Origin: a virus
Direction: 5' to 3' (one strand)
IMG/VR virus record: IMGVR_UViG_3300032516_000073
Coordinates: 1-38,518 of that record
DNA: 38,518 bases
Shown here: one piece after another, positions 1 through 9,100 of the stretch
Numbering within the stretch: the first letter of the stretch is position 1
Layout of the letters: the number at the start of each line of letters is the position of its first letter
The notes under the pieces: generated by a model
What the model was told of the DNA's origin: nothing
Database searches by the model: none
What the model saw: only the letters and a program-made list of their open reading frames with translations
Made by a program: the position numbers and the translations under genes

Positions 1-370
1 GTAACGCGTTGACTTGCTCAAGCTCCTGTTTTAACGGAGTCAAAACAGCAACCATTTTCTGCGTCTTATCTTTCGCGTTCGGGGTTTCTTTCTCAAACTT
101 TTCCCACAGGGCATAAGACGAGTCCATGTATTCGCTCTTTGCCTTCTCGAAAGACTGTTTGACCTTGAGCATAAGTCCCGAAAATATTGCGGCGTCCTCG
201 TCAAGGCTCTCCAGATTAGCCCTGAACTCACTCCTTGTTTGCTCTTGAACCTTTTTCATGTAGTCTTCAAAAACGGCAATCTGTTGCTCCCGCATTTCTT
301 TTTTATTTTCAAGCATTTTGTACTTTTCGGCAAACTCTTTTTCTACCCATACTAATTCTTTATTATCCAT
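1..370 (-). CDS. Partial coiled-coil protein, early operon, runs off the left edge
   Basis: An open frame starts at the ATG at 370-368 (MDNKELVWVEKEF...) after a strong AAGGAGGGGAAG ribosome binding site and stays open to the window edge, so the C-terminus is missing. The visible 123 residues are charged, Glu/Lys/Gln-rich and helical, with heptad-like spacing, which suggests a long coiled coil. There is no signal peptide and no membrane segment. It is the last visible gene of the leftward early operon. I do not recognise the family. Phage single-strand-annealing or Gam-like helical proteins are possible, but nothing seen here is diagnostic. Confidence 0.8.
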   Translation of the reverse strand, partial: MDNKELVWVEKEFAEKYKMLENKKEMREQQIAVFEDYMKKVQEQTRSEFRANLESLDEDAAIFSGLMLKVKQSFEKAKSEYMDSSYALWEKFEKETPNAKDKTQKMVAVLTPLKQELEQVNAL

Positions 371-397
371 CTTCCCCTCCTTGTTTAGGCAACCGAG

Positions 398-640
398 TTA
401 AATTACAGCATCATACGTTGCTTCAAAGATGTCAGGCTTACACGGATAAAACTCGCCCTTAACGCCCTTAATAATCCAATCTCCGACATTACACATCATC
501 TGTCCTTCAAGGGTGGGGATGATTAAAGAACACTCAACCCCGAGATAACATCCTGTCGGTAATTCCTGCGTTAAGAAGTCTGACGCAATCCCTGTCCACT
601 TCCAAGCATCAATAACAACTGGCTTTTTTCTGAATTTCAT
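398..640 (-). CDS. Small conserved phage protein (MKFRKKPVVI family)
   Basis: This 80-residue protein opens with MKFRKKPVVIDAWKW and ends with GDWIIKGVKGEFYPCKPDIF and a short tail. From memory that pattern is common in small early or accessory phage proteins of unknown function, which usually end just after a KPDIF motif. The length fits that family. The ribosome binding site AAAGGAGAAAAAAG sits immediately upstream. It is soluble with no clear catalytic residues. The gene shows the early operon carries ordinary phage accessory genes. Confidence 0.88.
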   Translation of the reverse strand: MKFRKKPVVIDAWKWTGIASDFLTQELPTGCYLGVECSLIIPTLEGQMMCNVGDWIIKGVKGEFYPCKPDIFEATYDAVI

Positions 641-684
641 CTTTTTTCTCCTTTGTTTATCCGCTAGATGCGGGGATTAAACTT

Positions 685-789
685 TTACTTACAAGCGTCA
701 AGAGTTCGTAATAAAATTATCATAACAATCCATACTCCACACATCGCCAGAAAACCCAACATAAACCCAAACATTACATCTCTATTCAT
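685..789 (-). CDS. 34-residue single-span membrane peptide
   Basis: The ATG at 789-787 overlaps the stop of the upstream 63-residue gene in an ATGA junction and is preceded by GGAGGGAGT. The product starts MNRDVMFGFMLGFLAMCGVW and continues hydrophobic through IVMIILL before a short polar tail, so it is essentially one transmembrane helix. Function is unknown. Early membrane micropeptides of phages can alter the host envelope or exclude other phages, but that is only a possibility. The gap from here to position 641 holds only a 4-bp stem (661-675) and the next gene's ribosome binding site. Confidence 0.65.
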   Translation of the reverse strand: MNRDVMFGFMLGFLAMCGVWIVMIILLRTLDACK

Positions 790-977
790 ACTCCCTCCTT
801 GGACGGACGGAACATCCTGCTTTCCAGCAGTTCACGATAAGCCTTAATGCCCGCATAAATCTGTGCGTGAACCATTCGTATAGGCAACATTTGAATTTCC
901 GCGGTTGTTCTTGCGTAAGCCTCCACCAACTCATATCTTGTCATTACCTTCCCCGCCTTATCGTTGGCCTTATCCAT
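786..977 (-). CDS. Hypothetical small helical protein
   Basis: A 63-residue protein, MDKANDKAGKVMTRYELVEA and onward, starting at an ATG preceded by AAGGAGCCGCAAA. It overlaps the end of the preceding 68-residue gene by 8 bp, and its own stop forms an ATGA junction with the membrane peptide downstream. It is predicted helical, with no cysteines and no membrane segment. I do not recognise the family. Its place in a run of short overlapping genes fits an early accessory operon. Confidence 0.75.
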   Translation of the reverse strand: MDKANDKAGKVMTRYELVEAYARTTAEIQMLPIRMVHAQIYAGIKAYRELLESRMFRPSKEGV

Positions 978-1176
978 TTTGCGGCTCCTTGAGTTTGCGA
1001 ATTCTTTCTACGAGCTTCGCACGTTCTTCTTTCCACTCGTTCCTCGCTTCAGATAAGGCACGTTCAATTATCTTGAATTCAACCTCGTCGATGTCTCGAC
1101 TCGATACCTTGTCCTCGAATACAGCCTTGGCAATTTCTGCTCTTACTCTTTCTGCCTTCTTCCTCAAGTTATCCAC
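970..1176 (-). CDS. Hypothetical coiled-coil protein with GTG start
   Basis: 68 residues, starting at GTG (1176-1174) about eight bases after AAAGGAG, which favours this start. The sequence is almost entirely charged helix (MDNLRKKAERVRAEIAK, later NEWKEERAKLVERIRKLKEP) and likely forms a coiled coil. No domain was recognised. It overlaps its neighbours by a few bases on both sides, so translation is probably coupled. Confidence 0.75.
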   Translation of the reverse strand: MDNLRKKAERVRAEIAKAVFEDKVSSRDIDEVEFKIIERALSEARNEWKEERAKLVERIRKLKEPQNG

Positions 1177-1477
1177 GGTCAGACTCCTTTAGGGCTTTGC
1201 GGATAGCATAGAACATATCCGTTTCTTCTGGATAGATTTCACCTAAAGGCAACGAGGATGGATTGTTTATTGCTCGTTGCTTGAACCATTCCGCCCATTC
1301 CTCCGCCACCTTCCGGTCAATCGTCACCGTCGGCGAGGGGACGGGCTTGTTATAAGCCTTTCTAAGGTAATCTAAACCATCCTTCGCCTCCGTGGGCTTC
1401 ATAACAATCCTATTAACTTGATTCTGTATGTCCTTTACGGAGTCTTCCAACGCCTTCAGCCTGTCGTCTGTATTCAT
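1169..1477 (-). CDS. Hypothetical protein sharing a C-terminal module with the upstream gene
   Basis: I chose the ATG at 1477 (MNTDDRLKALEDSVKDIQ) because GGGGAGG lies six bases upstream. An ATG at 1531 is also possible and would add 18 residues. The N-terminal part is coiled-coil-like. The C-terminal part (PVPSPTVTIDRKVAEEWAEW ... AIRKALKE) resembles the end of the protein encoded at 1538-2134 (PVPSDKISISRSVAEDWFHN ... VCKALKE). The two genes therefore carry duplicated copies of one small module. Function unknown. Confidence 0.75.
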   Translation of the reverse strand: MNTDDRLKALEDSVKDIQNQVNRIVMKPTEAKDGLDYLRKAYNKPVPSPTVTIDRKVAEEWAEWFKQRAINNPSSLPLGEIYPEETDMFYAIRKALKESDRG

Positions 1478-1537
1478 ATAACCTCCCCTTGGGTCTTTGT
1501 GCTTTTTGTATTCTCCAGTCTTTATCTTCATGGTTAT

Positions 1538-2134
1538 TTATCCCTGCTCCTTGAGTGCCTTGCAAACTTCTACCATCATTTTCCAATAATCAACTTTAGT
1601 AATGTGCTTCGTATCCATATTGTGAAACCAATCCTCCGCCACGCTTCTCGATATCGAAATCTTGTCGGAGGGGACGGGCTTAACATTCTCACAATATCCG
1701 CCGTGTTCTGGATGACCGCAATACTTACAGGTTAGTTGCTTCTCCGCCGCAGGGTCGTCTGGTGTTCTCAATCCAACATTTGGGATATACTTCGGGTCTG
1801 CATCCTCACACCCAACATAGTGTCCTGATTGAGCGTGGCATTTAAGGCACTTCGGGACGGGCAAATCAATCTTAATCTCAGGCGGTTGTTCGCACTCCAG
1901 CTCGGATTGTGGCTTAAATGTCCACGTCCCATGCTCTACGCATGACGGACAGAACCGTTCATTGTGCCGTTCACAAACTGACGTGCGAGGCTCCGGCTCC
2001 GCCTTGCTCTCGGGCGGAAGCATTTGCTTTAAAATGCACTCCAAATGTTCAGCGTTTACTGACGCTCTTGGATTAGAATATATCCTGTGAAGTTCTCGCA
2101 TCCCCCGCTCAACTGCCGATTGAAGTTCGCTCAT
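1538..2134 (-). CDS. Cysteine-rich zinc-ribbon-like protein
   Basis: 198 residues from an ATG that forms an ATGA junction with the replisome-organizer gene, with AAGGAG eight bases upstream. The middle holds several paired cysteines: CERHNERFCPSC, CLKCHAQSGHYVGC and CKYCGHPEHGGYC. These would suit two or three small zinc-binding knuckles. The C-terminus carries the PVPS...RSVAEDW...KALKE module also found in the next gene. This could be an early DNA- or protein-binding factor. The function is not known and the zinc is inferred from the spacing only. Confidence 0.78.
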   Translation of the reverse strand: MSELQSAVERGMRELHRIYSNPRASVNAEHLECILKQMLPPESKAEPEPRTSVCERHNERFCPSCVEHGTWTFKPQSELECEQPPEIKIDLPVPKCLKCHAQSGHYVGCEDADPKYIPNVGLRTPDDPAAEKQLTCKYCGHPEHGGYCENVKPVPSDKISISRSVAEDWFHNMDTKHITKVDYWKMMVEVCKALKEQG

Positions 2135-2772
2135 ATCTTCCACTCCTTTATTTTTTTATTCTTTTCCTCAACGGTCAACAGCCCGGAAGAATAGTCTGAC
2201 TCGATCTTACTTAGAAAGTTCTTAAACGCGGCCGGTTCGGAATCTATCTTCTTTGAATATTCATTTTTCTCCCAGGTCCTTACGGCGGCCCGCCAGTCCT
2301 TCATCCTGACCTTGTTTAACATCCAGCCACGAGCAGTATAAAAGTCTAAAAACCGTTGCGGATCGACTTTATTGCAGCGTTCTTTGCAGTAATCAATAAT
2401 TTGTGTGAGTGTTGGCGGAACGCCATCTTCTCTTCTCTTCTCTTCTCTTCTCTTCTCTTCTCTAGGTGACGCTTCTTTTGAATTGTCGGGTACAACATCA
2501 ACGAAGTTGTGTAACATTTGCAACGTCAATGACATGCTGCGTTTTTTAAGGTCAAAACCCTTTCTGACCCAAAAAAAGTTATCCACAGGCAGAGGCTTTT
2601 TTGCCCTTAACTCCAAGAGGATCATTTTAACCAGCCTTGAGAAGTCAATTTCGCACAATCCTTCCGTGTCCGGGTCCCCCTCAGCCATATTGATAAAGAT
2701 CTTCCCCCAACTCAACGTCCTGTCTTTGTAGCCGGGATGATACTTTTCAAGATTTCTGACGTGTATAGGCAT
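2131..2772 (-). CDS. Phage replisome organizer / DnaD-like replication protein
   Basis: 213 residues. The N-terminal part (NLEKYHPGYKDRTLSWGKIF ... KKPLPVDNFFWVRKGFDLKK) looks like the winged-helix region of phage replication initiators. The C-terminal part (FLDFYTARGWMLNKVRMKDW followed by RAAVRTWEKN) is the typical end of these proteins. A charged linker, REEKRREEKRRED, joins the two and is encoded by a 5-bp microsatellite. The start codon overlaps the upstream stop by one base (TAATG). The likely role is loading a helicase at the phage origin. Neither a helicase nor an origin was identified. Confidence 0.72.
   Translation of the reverse strand: MPIHVRNLEKYHPGYKDRTLSWGKIFINMAEGDPDTEGLCEIDFSRLVKMILLELRAKKPLPVDNFFWVRKGFDLKKRSMSLTLQMLHNFVDVVPDNSKEASPREEKRREEKRREDGVPPTLTQIIDYCKERCNKVDPQRFLDFYTARGWMLNKVRMKDWRAAVRTWEKNEYSKKIDSEPAAFKNFLSKIESDYSSGLLTVEEKNKKIKEWKI
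2426..2463 (-). repeat. 5-bp microsatellite (TCTTC)7.6 inside the replisome-organizer gene
   Basis: 38 bases of uninterrupted TCTTC units on the plus strand (GAAGA on the coding strand) encode the Arg/Glu/Lys linker of the replication protein. Because the unit is not a multiple of three, gain or loss of one copy would shift the reading frame and remove the C-terminal DnaD-like part. Confidence 0.95.
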
Positions 2773-3020
2773 TATCGCGATTTCCCAAACTTTTTAACCC
2801 ACCTAACAGACTTGTGCTGTTCTTCGTAATTCTTTTCAGCCCCTGGCTTTTTCCTGAGAAGCGCCATGAACCCGATATCATCCCTCACAATTTCACATCC
2901 GCCCATCCTTACCTTCTCCCTTTTGACCCACGTCTCCCCGTCTACAAATCCATACTGGGATTCAAAGCGAACGTCCGGGTCGATGTAGTTTGTGATTAAA
3001 AGTTTTTCGTTGATTTTCAA
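2772..3020 (-). CDS. First gene of the early operon, hypothetical, TTG start
   Basis: 82 residues, starting at TTG (3020-3018) seven bases after AAGGAGG. No ATG lies between the promoter and this point. It encodes MKINEKLLITNYIDPDVRFE and a basic C-terminal end (VRWVKKFGKSR). It is the first gene after the consensus promoter at 3044-3071, with a very short leader. No family recognised. Being promoter-proximal in an early operon, it could be a regulator or an accessory to the replication protein it overlaps. Confidence 0.8.
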   Translation of the reverse strand: MKINEKLLITNYIDPDVRFESQYGFVDGETWVKREKVRMGGCEIVRDDIGFMALLRKKPGAEKNYEEQHKSVRWVKKFGKSR

Positions 3021-3037
3021 TGCGGCCTCCTTGGTTA

Positions 3038-3054
3038 ATTCGCATTATACGAAT
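3038..3054 (-). promoter_or_regulatory. Candidate operator dyad over the early promoter -10 box
   Basis: The sequence ATTCGCATTATACGAAT has perfect 5-bp inverted arms (ATTCG/CGAAT) separated by seven bases. It covers the -10 box and probable start site of the early promoter. That position is typical of a repressor operator. No repressor gene was identified in the window, so this is an inference from symmetry and position. Confidence 0.45.
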
Positions 3055-3071
3055 ACAGGAGAACTTGTCAA
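3044..3071 (-). promoter_or_regulatory. Consensus sigma-70 type early promoter
   Basis: On the minus strand, TTGACA (3071-3066) and TATAAT (3049-3044) are both perfect consensus boxes separated by 16 bp. The promoter lies in the only gap between the end of the ejection block and the leftward early genes, and points at the TTG-started gene at 3020. Transcription would begin about 3037. It should be recognised by the host housekeeping sigma factor. Confidence 0.88.
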
Positions 3072-3107
3072 CATTTATTATTGACGTCGGAGTGTCCGTC
3101 GAGAGAA

Positions 3108-6100
3108 TTATTTTCTAGATTCGTTCTGGCGGGCTGCTTTAGCCCCTCCGCGAATGATCTTAGAGGCAGGGTTCCGGCCTCCAAACACCAGGGCATTGAT
3201 CTGCCCCTTCGTAAGGCCGGAGTATTTAGAGCGGATAAGGCGGATTTTTTCTGCGGGAGACTTGCCTTGCATTTCATCGCGCATTTCCTGGTCGTAGTAG
3301 GCCTTAATGGCGATCGCCTCTCTAGCCTGTTCGAGCTGGCCAGCCGTGACGCCTTCTTCCATGCGCTGGCCCTTGGTTGTTGACACGCCGAAGAACTTGA
3401 CCGTATTGAATATTTTTGATGCTGTTGGGTTTTCCGGAGCAACAGGAAGCATGTCTTCCTTGCCAAACCCGAACGGCGTTAAGCTGGCCAGAGTGTACTT
3501 GGCCATGATTTCGCCCTTCATTAGATACGGCAGCTTGTCGTCCTTGATGATCTTCTCTCCCAGTCCAACATCAACGCCGGTGAACGCCGCGATCATGAGC
3601 TCGCCAAAGCTGTTGAGGCGGTTCTTGTGCCATTTCAATACGCCTTCAGGCATTGACTCTGACCCGAAATTGCCGGTGATATCAACCAGTTGCCGGAATT
3701 CCCGGATGAATTGTGGGTTAATGAAGATCCTGCGCTGGTTCTCGTCCTTATCTGACGTTCGGATAGACCCGCGGCGGCCCGGCTCGTTGTTCCAGATCCA
3801 GCGCTTCTTGGCCATGGGGTCGCCCTTGGCCCGCTGACCGTGCTCATCCAGCTTATCGTCATCACCGAAAGAAAGGACGTACTGGACCGCGGCATAGGAC
3901 ATCAGCCCCAACCCGAACACCTTGCCCAGGTGCTGCATGTACATAATAGACGCCTTGTCCATGAGCTTAGGACTGAGTTCGGCGTGAACGAACGGGTTAA
4001 AGTTCCTGGAGAACTTGCCCGTGTGCGTCTTATAGATGCTACGGGCCAAGCCCGGGGCGAACTTCTTCATCGGAGCGTACGCCGCGCCCGTTACCTGGGA
4101 AATGAACCCGGTCGTCAGCCCCCTTGCAAACCACAGGATATTCAGCAGGTCGCCTTCAGCTCCGAACAGGTGCGGAGAGAACAGCCCGGCAGTTCTGGAG
4201 ACATGACTTGCGGCTATCCTGGCGGCGTCTTCGCGCGAGAACCCCTGCTTCTCCAACATCTGGACTTTCTTAATAGCAACCTTGATCAGAGACGGGATAA
4301 TAAATCTTTTAAATACTTCGTTATTTATTCCAAGCCCCGATGTGGCAAGCTCGATCCCCTCTTCTTTTCTGGTTATCGTTGAATCGAACTTCCCGATATC
4401 GCTCTTGACGTAGATCGCAGACATGGCATTGGCGATGTTCGACAAATGCCCGAGCCCGTGCTTTCGAAGCGAAGTCCATATAGCCCGCTCTTCCGCCGTA
4501 TCCAAAAGCGCTGTTGGCTCCCACATCTTGGTCGAATCAAGCTTTTTATTCTGTATCAACTTCCCGACGTCAGTGAACGCCGTCACGGACGCCCGGCCAA
4601 GGACCTGGGCGTATGGCCAGAAAATATCCGGGATCCAAAACACGGGATTGGTATTAACCAGTGCCGTTGTGATAAACAACAACGGAGAGTCGAACGGATT
4701 GATCGAAACACCGCGCTTATAATAAGAAAGAAAGTTATTAACCGCGCTGAAGAATGGCGACGCCGTGCCAAGCCTGGAATCGAACACGGAATCCATGAGC
4801 TCCAGCACCGGCTTCACAACGAACGGAGCTTCGAACCCCTTACCGATGAACTTGGCGAACCCCGGCGCTTCATGGCTCTGCTTCATCTCCAGTATCGAAA
4901 AGATCCCGCCCGTATCAAACCCGACCTTGCCCTTCTGGCCGTGGCCGGTCATCGCTGAAATGTTCCTGACATGCGGGGAGTCCTGATAATCAATGATCCC
5001 CAGCATCCGGACTTCTTTGATAAGGTCAGCCTTGTCCGGGACAGTATAAGATTCCGGCTTCTTTGCGCATTCCGCGATGATCAGGTCCGCGATCTTTTCC
5101 GGATCCGGCGTTTTTAATTCTTTCATTTTATTAAGATAAGTATGCTGAGCCACCAGCATCCCATACTCCTTGACGTAATCCTTGGAGATCGCCATATAGT
5201 CATCGTAAGCGGTCAACCGGCTCTGCATCGTAACCTTCTCGTGCCAGTCGGAATAAGACTTCTCTTCAGAATACCTGCGCGGTGCGCGGGCAGACTTCCC
5301 ACCGCCGGTTTGTTTATATCCCTTGCCTCCGCCATCGAGCTGTTGCTCCTCTCCCTCTTCCCACACGCGGTGAACATATCCAGACAAGATCCACGCGGCC
5401 ATAGCGTGTGAGGTAAACAGCCCGACATCGATCCCGGCCATGACCAGGGGATACTCAACATGCGCTTTGTTATAAACCAACAGCTTGAATAGCCTTTGGT
5501 CGGCCTGATCAATAAGGCTGGACCACAAACGCCGCGGCCGGCCCTTCTCAAGCTCTTTTAAAAACGGAGCCTTATCGATCCCCATGGCATCACAAAATGC
5601 TGAGACCGCCCGCATTTCCGTTGCCTTCTGCTCAACGGACTCCCACGGATACCCGATCCCCATCATCGTTGAGCCGATCAACGACTTGTCCCCATCAAAC
5701 CCGGCAACGCCAATCTCTTCATGCGACCGCGTCATGGCGGACGCAATATACTTGCGGACTTCCCGCTCAAGGTCACGGCCCCTCAACGTTCCGGCTTTCG
5801 CAAGCGCGGAATGCGGGGCGATCTCCTCAATGATCTTCGACATCAGACCGTCCTGCGGCTGCATAATGGCGTTCGCGAGCGAGCCCCAGTTCGAGCCTTC
5901 ATTCTTCAGCTCCCACATCGGCATGACGATGGTGTCGATCAAGTCCTGCATCTTGGGCTTCTTGGTGCTCCTGGCCTTGCCGAGAGTATCGTACATCCAG
6001 TTTTTAAAGTTATCGAAATGAGAATTAACGATCAGCTTATCAACAACATCAACAACAGACGTCTTGGCTTCCGGCTGGCCAGCGATCTTTGGCGGGGTGC

Positions 6101-9100
6101 GCAGGGGCTTGCTGAGCGATGGCATCAGCAGGTCTTCATACGTCACAGCATCTCCCTCATCGATCTTGAACGAAATCGAATCGGTGGCTTCGATCATCTC
6201 GCCTGTGGATAACGTCTTCTTTGTTGTTGAATTCTCAAATGTGTAATGCTCGCCCTCGAACGTGATCTTGTACATCCCAGCAGGAAGCAGCCCGCCATCG
6301 CCGTACGGCGCGGGCAAGTCGACCCGACCGAACACCGGCTCTTTAAGCTGGGCGCGGCGCGTTAACTCTTCTTCTTTTGTCGTTGGCTTACGCTGGGGAA
6401 CGACGCGTTCCTCCGCCAGATCGCGAACCTTCTTCATGAAAAGCTCTTGATTCGATAGAATATCAGGGTTCTCATACAGGAATTCAGCCGATAGCCCATG
6501 TTCTTTCAACAGGTTATCCACAGATTTCTGGTACTCCAGGAACATGTTCCGGGCAAGAACAGCATTTGCGTTCAGGTCAGGCGACCAGGCCTTGCGCAAC
6601 ATATTAATATTATTTTTAGTACGGTTGATCGGACCGTCCCATTTCTTGACAGTCCGGGCAACGTCCATATCGTTCTTGGAAGCCTGAAGTTCTCGAGACT
6701 TCTCGTACTCTTGCTTCTGGAGCTGGGCTTCGATCTCACGAATCTTGCGTAAACGGGTCAAGGAGGCGTCAATTCCTTCAGTTGAGCCTTCCACCCCGCT
6801 TTTAAGGAGATCGTTGAACCAGGCCATAGCTGCGTAACGAGCAGCCCCCTTCCTGATGGCGGTGGCTTCTGCTTCCTGCCCCAAGCGGCTAAATCTCTGC
6901 TTTACAGGTTGGGACCTCTGAGATTCAAGAAAGAGTGACTCTATCTGAGAGATAAAGTCTCTGTAATGATCTCCGATATTGGAAACAAGGGTGTCCGGAG
7001 CGGTCGGCGCGAGCTGTTCTCCGGTCTCCGTGATCGAACTGAGATCAACGGATTCAAGGTCGCCGTCTTCATCAACAACGAATAGCGCCTCTTTCGCCAT
7101 ATCCGCTCGGGCGTCTTCATAGGCGGCCTGTTCAGCCTTGACTGACGGCAACTCTTCGTTTCTTTCAACCTTACGGTACATCTTACCCCAGGTCTCTTTC
7201 TTGTCCCTGCGGTCCTTGATGCCCATGCCATCTTCGTAATTTTCAAGCGCCTTGTTCATTCTTACAATATCGTGAGCATGTTCCAGGGCCATCTCGTCCG
7301 CGATCTTCTGCTGTTCAGCTTGCGACTGTTCGATCCCGGCCTTGATCTCATCGGTCTGGGCGATAATTGCGGGGACGGATCCCGGCTTACTTCCTCGTTC
7401 CTCCGTCCGGCCATCTGGATACACAATAAGCACAGGCTTCCCAGAGGAAACAGCCTTATTAATACTGTCTTTTGTCCCTCGCGATACTCCGTCCCAAAAT
7501 GCGATTATTCGATCAGCGTTATTAATAATGTCAGAGTTGCGAGCAAATCCGGCGCCACGGCCCTTACTCCAGTCTGGCTTGAATATCTTTGTAGCCAGGC
7601 CGTGTTTCTTCGCGGATGTTTCAGATAAAATATCTGCCCCGCGGGCTCCCCCTGAAACAACTGTCGACCCACGTGGAAGCCTAGAAACCTGTTCATCAAT
7701 TAGCTTAGAGTCCGCAAATGTTCTTGACCCAATAAAGGCGACTCTTTGCGGAGCAATATCCTGAAGAGAGGGCGCGTCCTTGGCTTTAACACTAATATCT
7801 CCGCCCTCTTCCAGCAAGCCGTAAACATTATCCACCAGCTTCGTCAACACGGAATCATTCTTGATCGTGATCCCGGCCGCTTCCGCGATCGACTTGATGA
7901 TATCAACAACGGCTTTCTTAAAGCTCTGCCAGGCTGTTGACTTCCCGCCATCAACAAAGGTGTTGTTGAGCTTCTCCTGAAAAGCTTTGTTCGTGAAGCC
8001 CTGGGCAACGAACTCATGGACATTCACAAAGCCATAGTGATTGTTATAGTCGTTCTCCGTCGGTGATTTCCCGTCGCGAATGGCCTTGATTGCCTTCTGG
8101 CTTTCATCGGGAAGCTGCGCCAGCGTCTCTTCGTAAAGATCAACGATCTTCTTGGCCGCGGCATTCTGGCCATCGGTGTTCCTGGTCTTGTCGCTTAAAT
8201 AGTTTTGCAGAACATCAACAGTCGAAACGTGAACGGCTTCGTGCAGAATAACGCCAGCCGCTTCGCGCGTGGAGTTCTTATCAACAAGAGCGTCGTGATA
8301 GATATTAACCGTGCCGTCTTTCGGATTCGTTCTTCCCCTGGCCTTCAGCTTTCCCGCTGAAATGTCTTCCGCCTGGAAGAGGACCTGATACTCGATCCCG
8401 GCCCGCTTTAAATACGCGATCATGGCTTCAGCAAGCGGCGTGTACTCTTCGCCCTTGATCGTCTGAAGAACCTCGGTCATGTCCTTACCGTCAACGCCGT
8501 CTTTCCACTTGGAAAACTCGGCAGCAGTCGCAGCGCCCTGAGGCTCTGGCCTGGAAACCACATCCGGAACATACCCTTCCGACCCGCGCTTGAACGTTGT
8601 CTTGTTGCCTTCCTCATCAGTCTTCTCTGCGATCTGTGGATCCCGGTCGTACTCCCCGCGCAGGATAGCTTCGACTTTTGCGGACGCAACCGAGTTCTCA
8701 ATGAAAGAACCGGTCTTATCGAGAAGCCCGTGAGAAAAATACGTCAGCTCATCCGGGAGGATCGACCCGCCCGGCTTGTTCCGCGCGTCCTTAAGCGTCC
8801 GGGAAAGCTCGGCAATCGTCACCTTCTTATGAAGTGCGCCGACCCAGACTTCCGTATCCGGGCTCCAGGTGCGGTGTGTCGCGCCAAGAACGAACAAATT
8901 AAAATAAGTATCGAGAGTGTTTTCCTGGAACTTCTTAACAGCCAGGCGGGCTTCTTTGACGGTCTTACCATCGCGCCTGTTGTTGATGGCCTCTCTTAAT
9001 AGATAATGAGTATAAGTTAAAGGAACATCCTTCATGTTCTTAATAAGCGGGTTGATAACGTCAAGCCCGTCACGCATGTCCTTATCGTTCCCAAGCAGGA

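Noticed and set aside
661-675. Small hairpin between the 34-residue peptide and the 80-residue gene
   Set aside because: Only four base pairs (CCGC/GCGG) and no U tract; too weak to call a regulatory element.
3073-3105. Rho-independent terminator after the giant protein gene
   Set aside because: A short stem (CGACGGA/TCCGACG with a mismatch) is visible but no U-rich tract follows, so a terminator cannot be supported.
3307-6212. Several plus-strand ORFs of 140-180 residues opposite the giant protein gene
   Set aside because: They mirror the GC-rich codon pattern of the minus-strand gene, lack ribosome binding sites and show no domains.
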